Shown in pieces: positions 1 to 6,383 of a stretch of DNA of 6,383 bases. The notes under the pieces were generated by a model. The model had not been told where the DNA came from and made no database searches. It saw only the letters and a list, made by a program, of their open reading frames with translations. How positions within the stretch are numbered: the first letter of the stretch is position 1; every line of letters begins with the position of its first letter. Source of the stretch: Streptomyces sp. NRRL B-1347. GTDB taxonomy: Bacteria; Actinomycetota; Actinomycetes; Streptomycetales; Streptomycetaceae. The stretch covers positions 1 to 6,383 of the forward strand of contig NZ_JOJM01000166.1 in NCBI RefSeq assembly GCF_000720325.1. The letters run 5' to 3'. A program made the translations under genes and the position numbers.

Positions 1-800
1 GTTCCGGCTCCTGGAGCACTGGGGTGTCACCCCGGACGTGCTGATCGGCCACTCCATCGGTGAGATCGCCGCCGCGCATGTGGCGGGCGTGTTCTCCCTT
101 GAGGACGCGTGCACGCTGGTGGCCGCCCGTGGCCGGTTGATGCAGGCGCTGCCGGAGGGCGGTGCGATGGTGGCCGTCCAGGCGTCGGAGGAGGAGGTCG
201 CCGGATCGCTGGCCGGTCGTGAGGCCGAGGTGAGCATCGCGGCCGTCAACGGCCCGACGGCCGTTGTCATCGCTGGTGACGAGGCGCCGGTGCTGGAGAT
301 CGCCGGTCAGTGGTCGGAGCAGGGGCGCAAGACGAGCCGCCTGCGGGTCAGTCACGCCTTCCACTCGCCCCGCATGGACGCGATGCTGGACGACTTCCGC
401 AAGGTCGCGCGGGACCTGACCTTCCAGACTCCCACCCTGGCCCTGGTCTCCAACGTCACCGGAGAGCCGGTCGGGGCCGACGATGTCTGCTCCCCCGAGT
501 ACTGGGTGCGGCATGTGCGCGCGGCCGTGCGCTTCGCCGACGGCGTTCGCTCCCTCCAGGCCCAGGGCGTCACCGCGTACATCGAGGTGGGCCCCGACGG
601 CGTGCTCTCGGCGATGGCGCGGGACTGCCTGGCGGGCGAGGCCGCTTCGGCCCCGGCCGTGGTGCCGGTCCTGCGCAAGGGACGCCCCGACGCCCAGGCC
701 CTGATGGCCGCGCTGACCGAGGCCCATGTCCACGGTGTGACGGTCGACTGGGAGCAGGTCTTCGCCGGGAGCGGTGCACGGACGGTGGACCTGCCGACGT
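1..800 (+). repeat. AT direct repeat, copy 1
   Basis: Bases 1-800 align without gaps to 4544-5343 at a constant offset of 4543. Counting by eye I find about 38 mismatches in the first 400 bases and about 92 in the second 400. The longest exact run I noted is 50 bases (302-351 with 4845-4894). This is a duplicated AT coding region, as is common in modular PKS genes. Confidence 0.9.
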
Positions 801-829
801 ACCCCTTCCAGCGTCAGCGCTACTGGCTG
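2..829 (+). other. AT domain of first module, N-terminus missing, malonyl-CoA type
   Basis: The acyltransferase loads the extender unit from acyl-CoA onto the ACP. The window starts in the FRLLEHWGV helix just before the nucleophile elbow GHSIG (47-61), with active serine TCC 53-55 (residue 18). The arginine that normally holds the extender carboxylate is in [10 protein letters not shown]. The second signature is HAFH, with catalytic histidine CAC 362-364 (residue 121). Known fingerprints for malonyl specificity are GHS(I/V/L)G plus HAFH, whereas methylmalonyl ATs usually have GHSQG and YASH; this one is clearly malonyl-type. The domain ends with the conserved LPTYPFQ...RYW segment at 791-826. 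It is about 83% identical at protein level to the AT of the next module. Confidence 0.9.
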
Positions 830-3800
830 GAGGGCACGGGCGGAGCCTCGGACGCCTCCGCCGTGGATGGCGTGGACGCGCGGTTCTGGGACGCGGTGGA
901 GCGCGAGGACCTGGAGACACTGGCAAAGGCGCTGGACGTCGACGGGAGCGGCTCGCTGGGCGAGTTGCTGCCCGCGCTGACCTCGTACCGCCGTCAGCAG
1001 CGCGACCGGGCCACGGTCGACGGCTGGCGCTACCGGATCTCGTGGAAGCCGGTCACGGAGACCCCCGCGGCCACACTGTCGGGTACCTGGCTCATGGTCG
1101 TTCCCGCGTCCGGTGTCGCCGACGCGTTCGCGGACTCGGTGTCCGCCGCACTCCAGCGGCACGGCGCCGATGTCGTTCGTCTGGTGGCGGACGAGGCCGA
1201 TCTCGCCCCCGGTGCGCTGGCCGCGCGACTGCGTGACACAGCCACCGAGCCGTCCGCGCTCGGCGGCGTGCTGTCCCTGCTGGGGGTGGACGAGCGGCCC
1301 TGCACCGAGCACCCGGTGGTCTCGCGCGGCCTCGCGCTGACCCTGACGCTGGTGCGCGCCCTGGCCGAGGCGGACATCCGCGCCCGGCTGTGGTGCGCCA
1401 CCCAAGGTGCCGTGTCGGTGGGCCGTTCCGACCAGCTCACCAGCGCCGTGCAGGCGGAGAGCTGGGGCCTCGGCCGGGTGGCCGCCCTGGAGCACCCCCG
1501 GATCTGGGGCGGTCTGATCGATCTGCCCGAGACCGTGGACGAGCGCGCCGCCGCGCGACTGGCCTGGGCACTGTCCTTCGGAGACGGCGAGGACCAGGTC
1601 GCGGTACGCGGATCCGGAGCGTACGCCCGGCGCCTGACCCGCGTCACGGTCGGCAACGGGTCGGCGGAGCGCGTGTGGCGCCCCCGGGGCTCGGTGCTGA
1701 TCACCGGCGGCACCGGCGCCCTGGGCGCCCAGGTGGCGCGCTGGGCCGTGCGCGAGGGCGCGGAACACCTGGTGCTGACGAGCCGTCGAGGCCCGTCGGC
1801 CGACGGCGTTTCCGAACTCACCGCGGAACTCCAGGCACTCGGCGCCGAAGTGACCGTGGTGGCCTGCGACGCCGCCGACCGGGACGCCCTGGCCGAGGTG
1901 CTGGCCGCCGTACCGGAGCGGTATCCGCTGACCGCCGTCGTGCACGCGGCGGGCATCCTGGACGACGGTGTGCTCGACGGCCTGACCGTCGGCCAACTCG
2001 CCGGGACCCTGGCCGCGAAGGCCGAGGGCGCGCGCCATCTGCACGAGCTGACCGCAGAGCTCCCGCTCGACGCGTTCGTGCTGTTCTCCTCGTTCGCCGG
2101 TGCCATCGGCGGCGCAGGCCAGGCCGCCTACGCGGCGGCCAACGCCTACCTCGACGCGCTGGCACAGCGGCGCCGGGCCCAGGGCCTGGCCGCCACCGCG
2201 GTCGCCTGGGGCCCGTGGGCCGAGAGCGGAATGGCCGCGAGCGGCCGAGCCGGGGAGCGGACGCGCGGCGGGCCACTGCCCCCCATGACTCCCTCGCTGG
2301 CCCTGGACGCCCTGGGCTGGGCCGCCGGCCATGACGAAGCCGCGCTGGTCGTGGCCGACATCGACTGGACCGGCATGGCCTCCCTGCTGAGCGCCGGCCC
2401 CAGCGCCCTCGTCAGCGACATCCCCGAGGCGCGTGCGCTCCTGACCGCCGCGGCCGGGACCATCGGCCAGACGGAACCGGGCCATGACCTGCGAGGACAA
2501 CTGGCCGGACAGTCGGACGAGGAACAGCGCCTCCTCCTCCTTGACCTCATCCGCACCCACGCGGCCTCGGCACTCGGCCACTTCTCGGCGGACTCCGTCG
2601 AGCCGGGCCGCGCCTTCCGGGACCTCGGGTTCGACTCCCTCACGGCCATCGAGCTGCGCAACCGGCTCGACCTGGCCACCGGTCTGAGCCTGCCCGCCAC
2701 CCTCATCTTCGACTACCCGACTGCCGAGGTGCTCGCCGACCAGCTGCGGCAGGAGCTGGGCGGAGCCCACGCCGGGGCCGCCACGGCGGCGGTCCCGCAC
2801 CGCGTGCGGCCGGATGACGACGACCCCATCGCGATCGTGGCGATGAGCTGCCGCTTCCCCGGAGGCGTGGAGAACCCGCAGGACCTGTGGCGCCTCCTGG
2901 CCGAGGGCGGCGACGGCATCGCCGGGTTCCCCGGCGACCGGGGCTGGGACGTCGAGGGCATGTACCACCCGGACCCCGAGCACCCGGGCACGTTCTACGC
3001 CCGCGAAGGCGGATTCCTCTACGGGGCGCCCCAGTTCGACCCCACCTTCTTCGGGATCTCGCCGCGCGAGGCGCTCGCCATGGACCCGCAGCAGCGGCTG
3101 CTCCTTGAGACGTCCTGGGAGGCGTTCGAACACGGGGGCGTCAAACCGGCCGCGCTGCGTGGCAGCCGTACCGGTGTGTTCGTCGGCACCAACGGCCAGG
3201 ACTACTCCACGATCATGCTCGACGCCGTCGAGGACTTCGGTGGCCATGTGGGTACGGGCAGCGCGGCCAGCGTGGTGTCGGGTCGTATCTCCTACACCTT
3301 CGGCCTTGAGGGGCCCGCGGTGACGGTGGACACGGCGTGTTCGTCGTCGCTCGTCGCGCTGCATCTCGCGGTGCAGGCGCTGCGTCAGGGCGAGTGCGAC
3401 CTGGCGCTCGCCGGTGGTGTGTCGGTGATGTCGACACCCGGCGCGTTTGTGGAGTTCAGCCGTCAGCGTGGCCTGGCCCCCGACGGCCGCTGCAAGCCGT
3501 TCGCGGAGGGCGCGGACGGCACGGGCTGGTCCGAGGGCGTGGGCATGCTGCTGGTCGAGCGGCTGTCGGACGCGCGCAGGAACGGCCACCCGGTCCTTGC
3601 GGTGGTCCGCGGCAGCGCGATCAACCAGGACGGCGCCAGCAATGGTCTTACGGCGCCCAACGGGCCGTCGCAGCAGCGGGTGATCCGGCAGGCGCTTGCC
3701 AGCGCCGGACTGTCCGCCGCCGAGGTCGACGCGGTCGAGCAACATCGGTCACACGCAGGCCGCCGCGGGCGTGGCCGGTGTCATCAAGATGGTGATGGCG

Positions 3801-3841
3801 ATGCGGCACGGTGTGCTGCCGCAGACCCTTCACGTGGATGA
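2..3841 (+). CDS. PKS fragment 1: AT(C-terminal part)-KR-ACP-KS(N-terminal three quarters)
   Basis: This frame is open from the window edge, so the gene starts upstream; an ATG at 38 lies inside the AT and is not a real start. About 1246 residues up to 3739 are authentic PKS protein. In order they hold an AT missing its N-terminus (residues 1-276), a dimerization element (291-333), a KR (344-793), an ACP (844-919) and a KS (from 941). After codon 3737-3739 the translation becomes an arginine-rich tail ending at TGA 3839-3841. That tail is the NIGHT region of the KS read out of frame, so the stop is a consequence of the break. The ACP-KS junction lies within the polypeptide, so the two modules are covalently linked. 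If translated as read, the protein would end in a truncated KS lacking both active-site histidines. Confidence 0.9.
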   Translation, partial: FRLLEHWGVTPDVLIGHSIGEIAAAHVAGVFSLEDACTLVAARGRLMQALPEGGAMVAVQASEEEVAGSLAGREAEVSIAAVNGPTAVVIAGDEAPVLEIAGQWSEQGRKTSRLRVSHAFHSPRMDAMLDDFRKVARDLTFQTPTLALVSNVTGEPVGADDVCSPEYWVRHVRAAVRFADGVRSLQAQGVTAYIEVGPDGVLSAMARDCLAGEAASAPAVVPVLRKGRPDAQALMAALTEAHVHGVTVDWEQVFAGSGARTVDLPTYPFQRQRYWLEGTGGASDASAVDGVDARFWDAVEREDLETLAKALDVDGSGSLGELLPALTSYRRQQRDRATVDGWRYRISWKPVTETPAATLSGTWLMVVPASGVADAFADSVSAALQRHGADVVRLVADEADLAPGALAARLRDTATEPSALGGVLSLLGVDERPCTEHPVVSRGLALTLTLVRALAEADIRARLWCATQGAVSVGRSDQLTSAVQAESWGLGRVAALEHPRIWGGLIDLPETVDERAAARLAWALSFGDGEDQVAVRGSGAYARRLTRVTVGNGSAERVWRPRGSVLITGGTGALGAQVARWAVREGAEHLVLTSRRGPSADGVSELTAELQALGAEVTVVACDAADRDALAEVLAAVPERYPLTAVVHAAGILDDGVLDGLTVGQLAGTLAAKAEGARHLHELTAELPLDAFVLFSSFAGAIGGAGQAAYAAANAYLDALAQRRRAQGLAATAVAWGPWAESGMAASGRAGERTRGGPLPPMTPSLALDALGWAAGHDEAALVVADIDWTGMASLLSAGPSALVSDIPEARALLTAAAGTIGQTEPGHDLRGQLAGQSDEEQRLLLLDLIRTHAASALGHFSADSVEPGRAFRDLGFDSLTAIELRNRLDLATGLSLPATLIFDYPTAEVLADQLRQELGGAHAGAATAAVPHRVRPDDDDPIAIVAMSCRFPGGVENPQDLWRLLAEGGDGIAGFPGDRGWDVEGMYHPDPEHPGTFYAREGGFLYGAPQFDPTFFGISPREALAMDPQQRLLLETSWEAFEHGGVKPAALRGSRTGVFVGTNGQDYSTIMLDAVEDFGGHVGTGSAASVVSGRISYTFGLEGPAVTVDTACSSSLVALHLAVQALRQGECDLALAGGVSVMSTPGAFVEFSRQRGLAPDGRCKPFAEGADGTGWSEGVGMLLVERLSDARRNGHPVLAVVRGSAINQDGASNGLTAPNGPSQQRVIRQALASAGLSAAEVDAVEQHRSHAGRRGRGRCHQDGDGDAARCAAADPSRG
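872..1000 (+). other. KR-associated dimerization element of first module
   Basis: Between the AT tail and the KR lies a short helical segment that begins ARFWDAVE and continues through LAKALDV to [11 protein letters not shown]. It matches the dimerization element described for PKS modules that have a KR but no dehydratase; it pairs the two chains of the homodimer ahead of the KR. Its presence, and the lack of any dehydratase-length insert between AT and KR, show that this module keeps its hydroxyl group. The element is complete here and serves as the reference for the damaged copy near 5344. Confidence 0.7.
1031..2380 (+). other. KR domain of first module, B-type (B1 fingerprint), appears active
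   Basis: This ketoreductase would reduce the beta-keto thioester with NADPH. The structural subdomain starts at YRISWKPV (1031) and the catalytic subdomain at about 1688. The NADPH-binding GGTGALG is at 1706-1726. The Lys-Ser-Tyr-Asn set is complete: AAG 2018-2020, TCG 2090-2092, TAC 2129-2131, AAC 2141-2143. An LDD motif (1958-1966) follows HAAG, and there is no tryptophan at the position thirteenth-to-sixth before the tyrosine where A-type KRs carry it (isoleucine stands at position 141 in the usual numbering). Position 144 is alanine, not proline. By the established fingerprint this is B1, predicting a D-configured (3R) hydroxyl with no alpha-methyl epimerisation. The domain tail includes [10 protein letters not shown] and [11 protein letters not shown]. 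Confidence 0.85.
2531..2758 (+). other. ACP domain of first module
   Basis: The acyl carrier protein carries the growing chain on a phosphopantetheine arm. The attachment site is in DLGFDSL, with serine TCC 2636-2638 (residue 879), followed by the typical ELRNRL helix and the FDYPT motif before the last helix. The size of about 76 residues is normal for the family. It is followed by a linker of about 20 residues (2759-2821), alanine-rich and then acidic (DDDD), leading directly into the next KS. The upstream module therefore passes its product within the same polypeptide and needs no docking domain. No defect is seen. Confidence 0.9.
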
Positions 3842-3992
3842 GCCGTCGGGCCAGGTGGACTGGTCGGCGGGTGAGGTGCGGCTGCTGACGGAGGCCACCG
3901 AGTGGCCCGAGACCGGGCAGCCGCGCCGGGCGGGCATCTCCTCGTTCGGGCTCAGCGGAACCAACGCCCACACCATCATCGAGCAGGCCCCC
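2822..3992 (+). other. KS domain of second module, broken: HGTGT histidine region missing
   Basis: The ketosynthase accepts the chain from the preceding ACP and condenses it with the malonyl extender. The N-terminal part is standard: [14 protein letters not shown], the GDRGWD strand, [10 protein letters not shown], and the nucleophile in DTACSSS with cysteine TGT 3338-3340 (residue 1113). A cysteine rather than glutamine marks an extension KS, not a loading KSQ. Sequence is normal up to VDAVE (3737-3739). It then jumps to [10 protein letters not shown] in the next frame (3741), with histidine CAC 3750-3752 and the VIKMV lysine retained. The block expected between them, with the first catalytic histidine in HGTGT and the DPIEA motif, is absent. 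By family comparison this is about 38 codons. The domain ends with [11 protein letters not shown]. As read it could not be a working KS. Confidence 0.9.
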
Positions 3993-5345
3993 GAGCTGGC
4001 AGAGGCCGTGGCCTCGGAGGCGGCCGGGCCCGGGACACCGGTGTCGACGGACGTGGTGCCGTGGCTGGTCTCCGGGAAGAGCCGGGAGGCGCTGCGGGCG
4101 CAGGCCGAGCGGCTGTACGGGGACGTGGCGGCCCGCGAGGACATCGAGGCGCTGGACGTCGGCCACACGCTGGCGGCCAGGTCGGTGTTCGAGCACCGTG
4201 CCGTGCTGGTCGGCGAGGACCGGGAGACCCTGCTGCGCGGCCTGCGGGCCGTCGCGGAGGGCGGCATCGCCTCGGGAGTCGTCCAGGGACAGGCCGCAAC
4301 GGGTGGCAGGACGGCGTTCCTGTTCTCGGGTCAGGGTGCGCAGCGCCTGGGTATGGGTCGGGAGTTGTACGACGCCTTCCCGGTGTTCGCCCGCGCCCTG
4401 GACGAGGTGTGCGCGCACCTGGACGTCGTACTGGACCGTCCGCTGAAGGACGTGATGTTCGCGGCCGAGGGTGGCGCGGGCGCCGAGCTGCTGAACCAGA
4501 CGGCGTTCACGCAGCCCGCGCTCTTCGCCATCGAAGTGGCGTTGTTCCGGCTCCTTGAGCACTGGGGTGTCACCCCGGACGTGCTCATCGGCCACTCCAT
4601 TGGTGAGATCGCTGCCGCGCATGTGGCCGGGGTGTTCTCCCTTGAGGACGCGTGCACGCTGGTGGCCGCGCGTGGCCGTCTCATGCAGGCCCTGCCCGAG
4701 GGTGGGGCGATGGTCGCCATCGAGGCGTCCGAGGAGGAGGTCTCCGGATCGCTTGTCGGTCGTGAGGCCGAGGTGAGTATCGCGGCTGTCAACGGTCCGA
4801 CCGCCGTGGTGATCGCGGGCGACGAGGCTGCCGTACTGGAGATTGCCGGTCAGTGGTCGGAGCAGGGGCGCAAGACGAGCCGCCTGCGGGTCAGCCATGC
4901 CTTCCACTCGCCCCGTATGGACGCGATGCTGGACGACTTCCGTGACGTTGTCACCGGTCTGTCCTTCCAGGCACCGGCCATCGCCCTGGTCTCGAATGTG
5001 ACCGGTGAGTCGGCGGGCGCGGACGAGGTGTGTTCGCCGGAGTACTGGGTGCGCCATGTCCGGGAGGCCGTGCGGTTCGCGGACGGCATGCGGGCGCTCA
5101 GCGCCCAGGGCGTCACCAGGTTCCTGGAGGTCGGCCCCGACGGTGTGCTGTCCGCGATGGCGCGGGACTGCCTGACGGCGGACGAGGCAGCGGCCTCGGC
5201 CGTGGTGCCGGTGCTGCGCAAGGACCGCCCGGAGGTTCAGGCGCTGACGGCGGCGCTGGCCGAACTCCACGTCCACGGAGCCTCGGTGGAGTGGGAGTCC
5301 GTCTTCGCCGGGCGCGGCGCGCGGACGGTCGAGCTGCCGACGTGA
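3741..5345 (+). CDS. PKS fragment 2: KS C-terminal end, KS-AT linker and complete malonyl-type AT
   Basis: This piece continues the KS in frame 3 from the NIGHTQ motif and gives 534 residues of normal PKS protein up to 5342. It covers the last quarter of the KS (residues 1-84), the KS-AT linker (85-192) and a full AT (193-534) with GHSIG serine at residue 286 and HAFH histidine at 389. The reading frame contains an ATG at 3696, before the homologous sequence begins, but I see no convincing ribosome binding site, and the protein is plainly the middle of a larger one. It ends at TGA 5343-5345, exactly where the family expects the YPFQ segment after LPT. The stop is therefore created by the second break and is not a natural C-terminus. 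Confidence 0.85.
   Translation, partial: NIGHTQAAAGVAGVIKMVMAMRHGVLPQTLHVDEPSGQVDWSAGEVRLLTEATEWPETGQPRRAGISSFGLSGTNAHTIIEQAPELAEAVASEAAGPGTPVSTDVVPWLVSGKSREALRAQAERLYGDVAAREDIEALDVGHTLAARSVFEHRAVLVGEDRETLLRGLRAVAEGGIASGVVQGQAATGGRTAFLFSGQGAQRLGMGRELYDAFPVFARALDEVCAHLDVVLDRPLKDVMFAAEGGAGAELLNQTAFTQPALFAIEVALFRLLEHWGVTPDVLIGHSIGEIAAAHVAGVFSLEDACTLVAARGRLMQALPEGGAMVAIEASEEEVSGSLVGREAEVSIAAVNGPTAVVIAGDEAAVLEIAGQWSEQGRKTSRLRVSHAFHSPRMDAMLDDFRDVVTGLSFQAPAIALVSNVTGESAGADEVCSPEYWVRHVREAVRFADGMRALSAQGVTRFLEVGPDGVLSAMARDCLTADEAAASAVVPVLRKDRPEVQALTAALAELHVHGASVEWESVFAGRGARTVELPT
3993..4316 (+). other. KS-AT linker of second module
   Basis: This is the interdomain adaptor between KS and AT. It has an alanine- and glutamate-rich start, then [18 protein letters not shown], the [17 protein letters not shown] stretch, and a final [10 protein letters not shown] leading into the AT. 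These are the usual landmarks of the folded KS-AT linker in modular PKSs. It has no catalytic role. The frame is unbroken across it. Confidence 0.75.
4317..5342 (+). other. AT domain of second module, malonyl-CoA type, C-terminal tail lost
   Basis: The AT core is complete. It starts at [14 protein letters not shown], followed by the [17 protein letters not shown] segment typical of malonyl ATs. Next come GHSIG with serine TCC 4596-4598, the ARGRLMQ arginine, and HAFH with catalytic histidine CAC 4905-4907. Both specificity motifs indicate malonyl-CoA, as in the first module. The chain stops after VELPT. The YPFQRQRYW tail, which in intact PKSs wraps back over the KS-AT linker, is missing together with the first half of the dimerization element. 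The catalytic residues are untouched, so the lesion affects architecture and frame rather than the active site. Confidence 0.9.
4544..5343 (+). repeat. AT direct repeat, copy 2
   Basis: This is the second copy of the AT repeat, gap-free against 1-800. The similarity ends at the LPT codons because of the break at 5343. In copy 1 the AT continues into YPFQ at this point, so the alignable region is cut short by the lesion rather than by natural divergence. Confidence 0.9.
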
Positions 5346-5412
5346 CGGCGAGACGCCGCTGAGCGCGGTGCTGCCCGCGCTGTCCACGTACCACCGCAAC
5401 AGGCGTGACCGG
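5344..5412 (+). other. Remnant of KR dimerization element, second module
   Basis: The residues [19 protein letters not shown] align with the second half of the intact element at 941-1000 ([19 protein letters not shown]). The first half, which should contain the RFW helix, is missing. Because this element is typical of modules with a KR but no dehydratase, its surviving half suggests that no dehydratase was lost in the gap. Confidence 0.6.
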
Positions 5413-6060
5413 TCCACGATCGACAACTGGCGCTACCGCGTGGCGTGGAAGCCCGTCTCGGACGTGGCCGGTGGGTCGCTGTCGGGGACGTGGCTGGTGG
5501 TGGTTCCGGCGACGCGTGCCGAGGACGAGTTGGTGACGGAGGCCGTCGCCGGGCTCCGGCGCCATGGCGCCAATGTGGTGCCGCTGGTGGCCGACGAGCG
5601 TGACCTCGACGCCGGGGCGCTGGGGGAGCGGCTGCGCGCGGCGGTCGCCGACGCATCCGCTGTGGGTGGCGTGTTGTCGCTGCTCGCCCTGGACGAGGAG
5701 CCCTGCCCCGGGCACCCCGAGCTCCCCAGTGGTCTCGCCCTGACGCTGACCCTGGTGCGAGCCATGGCGGACACGGGCATCGAGGCTGCGCTGTGGTGCG
5801 GTACGCGGGGCGCGGTGTCGGTGGGCCGTTCCGAGCGGCTCAGCCGTCCGGCGCAGGCCATGGTGTGGGCGCTGGGCCGGGTGGCCGCGCTGGAGCTGCC
5901 GGGGCTGTGGGGTGGTCTGGTTGATCTGCCCGAGGTGCTGGATGAGCGTGCGGTCGCGCGGCTGGTGGGCGTGCTGTCCGGCGGGGCCGGTGAGGCTGCT
6001 GAGAGGCGCCGGGTGCGCCCGAGCTGCGTGCGGAACTTGAGGCCCTGGGTGCCCAGGTGA
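5344..6060 (+). CDS. PKS fragment 3: half dimerization element and structural subdomain of the second KR
   Basis: Frame 1 carries 219 residues that match the first module step for step. They run from the C-terminal half of the dimerization element, through the YRVAWKP start of the KR structural subdomain, to the LSGGAGE stretch near 5988. Homology therefore begins at GAC 5344-5346, upstream of the first in-frame ATG near 5545 and of the GTG at 5368. No independent start is supported. After about 6000 the frame reads an unrelated arginine-rich tail to TGA 6058-6060, because the KR continues in frame 3. On its own this piece would have no catalytic residues: the structural subdomain has no NADPH site or catalytic tyrosine. 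Confidence 0.8.
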   Translation, partial: DGETPLSAVLPALSTYHRNRRDRSTIDNWRYRVAWKPVSDVAGGSLSGTWLVVVPATRAEDELVTEAVAGLRRHGANVVPLVADERDLDAGALGERLRAAVADASAVGGVLSLLALDEEPCPGHPELPSGLALTLTLVRAMADTGIEAALWCGTRGAVSVGRSERLSRPAQAMVWALGRVAALELPGLWGGLVDLPEVLDERAVARLVGVLSGGAGEAAERRRVRPSCVRNLRPWVPR

Positions 6061-6383
6061 CCGTGGTGGCCTGTGATGTGGCTGACCGTGAGCAGTTGGC
6101 CGCGGTGCTGGATGCCGTGCCTGAGGAGTATCCGCTTGCGGCGGTGGTTCACGCGGCGGGTGCCAATGCGGCGGGGCCGCTGGCCGACACGACGGTGGCC
6201 GACGCTGCCGCTGTGATCTCCGGCAAGGTGGCCGGTGCCGTCAACCTGGACGCGTTGCTGGGTGATCGTGAGCTGGACGCCTTTGTGGTGTTCTCGTCGA
6301 TCGCGGGTGTGTGGGGCAGTGGTGGTCAGGCTGCTTATGGTGCGGCGAACGCTTATCTGGACGCGTTGGTGGAGGACCGTCGG
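5434..6383 (+). other. KR domain of second module, A-type (A1 fingerprint), broken and partial
   Basis: The structural subdomain begins at YRVAWKPV (5434) and parallels the first module's KR to about 5997. The end of that subdomain and the first part of the catalytic one, including the GGTGALG cofactor motif, are missing. The catalytic part resumes at 6003 in another frame. The LDD position reads NAA (6165-6173) and a tryptophan (TGG 6312-6314) lies eight residues before the catalytic tyrosine. Glutamine, not histidine, stands three before the tyrosine. In the established scheme this is A1, predicting an L-configured (3S) hydroxyl. As read the domain cannot bind NADPH. If the gap is an artefact, the KR is probably active because Lys, Ser, Tyr and Asn are all present. 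Confidence 0.75.
6003..6383 (+). CDS. PKS fragment 4: catalytic subdomain of the second KR, truncated by the window end
   Basis: Frame 3 from the GAG at 6003 gives 127 residues of KR catalytic subdomain and is still open at the window end. Seen directly are a VTVVACD strand, the HAAG motif (6150-6161), lysine AAG 6225-6227, serine TCG 6297-6299, tyrosine TAT 6336-6338 and asparagine AAC 6348-6350. These are the expected Lys-Ser-Tyr-Asn catalytic set of a short-chain dehydrogenase-type KR. The N-terminal Rossmann glycine motif is missing because of the break just upstream. Many codons here end in T (GCT, TAT, GGT, GTT), unlike the C-ending codons of the first module's KR. The ACP that should follow lies beyond the window. 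Confidence 0.8.

Larger units (their letters stand above)
2..6383 (+). pseudogene. Modular type I polyketide synthase gene, two modules, partial at both ends and broken by three frame-changing gaps
   Basis: This is one PKS gene read through all its frame changes. The domain order is (AT)-DE-KR-ACP / KS-AT-DE-KR, where DE is the dimerization element. Modular PKSs are cytosolic megasynthases that build polyketides from acyl-CoA units; each module here would add one malonyl-derived unit and reduce the beta-keto group to a hydroxyl. The coding frame is 2 up to 3739, frame 3 from 3741 to 5342, frame 1 from 5344 to about 6000, and frame 3 from 6003 onward. At each change a conserved family segment is absent, about 450 bases in total. 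No start codon, ribosome binding site or final stop of the gene lies in the window. It is listed as broken because the read sequence cannot encode a continuous protein. Misassembly is the favoured cause and true pseudogenisation the alternative. The product compound cannot be named. Confidence 0.85.

Noticed and set aside
1030..2106. Open frame of 358 codons on the - strand opposite the first KR
   Set aside because: Its translation is dominated by Ser, Ala, Arg and Thr with no motif, and the + strand carries an intact KR across the whole interval. It is a shadow frame.
2759..2821. Possible inter-polypeptide boundary with docking domains between ACP and KS
   Set aside because: The linker is only about 21 codons, in frame, with no stop or start codon arrangement and no coiled-coil docking segment. 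It is an ordinary intrapolypeptide linker.
3696..3740. ATG at 3696 as the start of a separate AT protein (trans-acting AT)
   Set aside because: The frame begins with non-homologous residues and enters the KS in its last quarter. A real discrete AT would not carry a KS C-terminus and a full KS-AT linker. No clear ribosome binding site is present.
3736..3745. Programmed ribosomal frameshifting at the breaks
   Set aside because: No slippery heptamer is apparent at the joins, and a frameshift would not restore the missing conserved blocks of about 38, 47 and 65 residues.
3740..3841. Natural C-terminus of a PKS subunit at the 3839-3841 stop
   Set aside because: The tail before the stop is the KS NIGHT region read out of frame, and the correct KS sequence continues in frame 3. 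There is no C-terminal docking domain.
3648..5426. Long open frame of 592 codons on the - strand
   Set aside because: It lies antisense to well-supported KS-AT coding sequence. Its translation is an arginine-, histidine- and glycine-rich low-complexity product with no recognisable domain, as expected for a shadow frame in very GC-rich DNA.
1..6383. Insertion sequence, tRNA, CRISPR array, promoter or terminator
   Set aside because: The window is coding throughout on the + strand, with no intergenic gap. I saw no terminal inverted repeats, transposase motifs, spaced short repeats or terminator-like hairpin with a T run.

Overview
The window is a single stretch of a large modular type I polyketide synthase (PKS) gene on the + strand. 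It is incomplete at both ends, and no intergenic DNA is visible. The sequence is very GC-rich and its codons mostly end in G or C. The domains resemble those of Streptomyces and related actinomycetes, so the source is probably such an organism; this rests on composition and family resemblance only.

Layout: (1) 2 to about 2760 is the back part of one extension module: the C-terminal three quarters of a malonyl-type acyltransferase (AT), a dimerization element, a B-type ketoreductase (KR) and an acyl carrier protein (ACP). (2) A short linker leads into the next module on the same polypeptide, from about 2822 to the window end: ketosynthase (KS), KS-AT linker, a second malonyl-type AT, half a dimerization element, and an A-type KR cut off by the window end. 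Neither module shows a dehydratase or enoylreductase. Each intact module would therefore add an unbranched two-carbon unit bearing a hydroxyl. The two KRs carry opposite stereochemical fingerprints.

The first module reads cleanly. The second is broken in three places, near 3740, 5343 and 6001. At each break the frame changes and a conserved block is missing: the KS HGTGT region (about 38 codons), the AT C-terminal tail plus half the dimerization element (about 47 codons), and the KR NADPH-binding region (about 65-67 codons). The coding frame runs 2, 3, 1, 3 across the window (frame 2 starts at base 2). Sequence on both sides of every break still encodes normal domain protein with intact motifs. 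I think misassembly of repetitive PKS modules is more likely than natural decay, but sequence alone cannot settle this.

The two AT domains form a gap-free 800-bp direct repeat. It is about 90% identical in its first half and about 77% in its second, which suggests gene conversion between modules. I see no RNA gene, mobile element, CRISPR array, promoter, terminator or new type of system. The points of interest are the three lesions, the stereochemical prediction and the mosaic structure.
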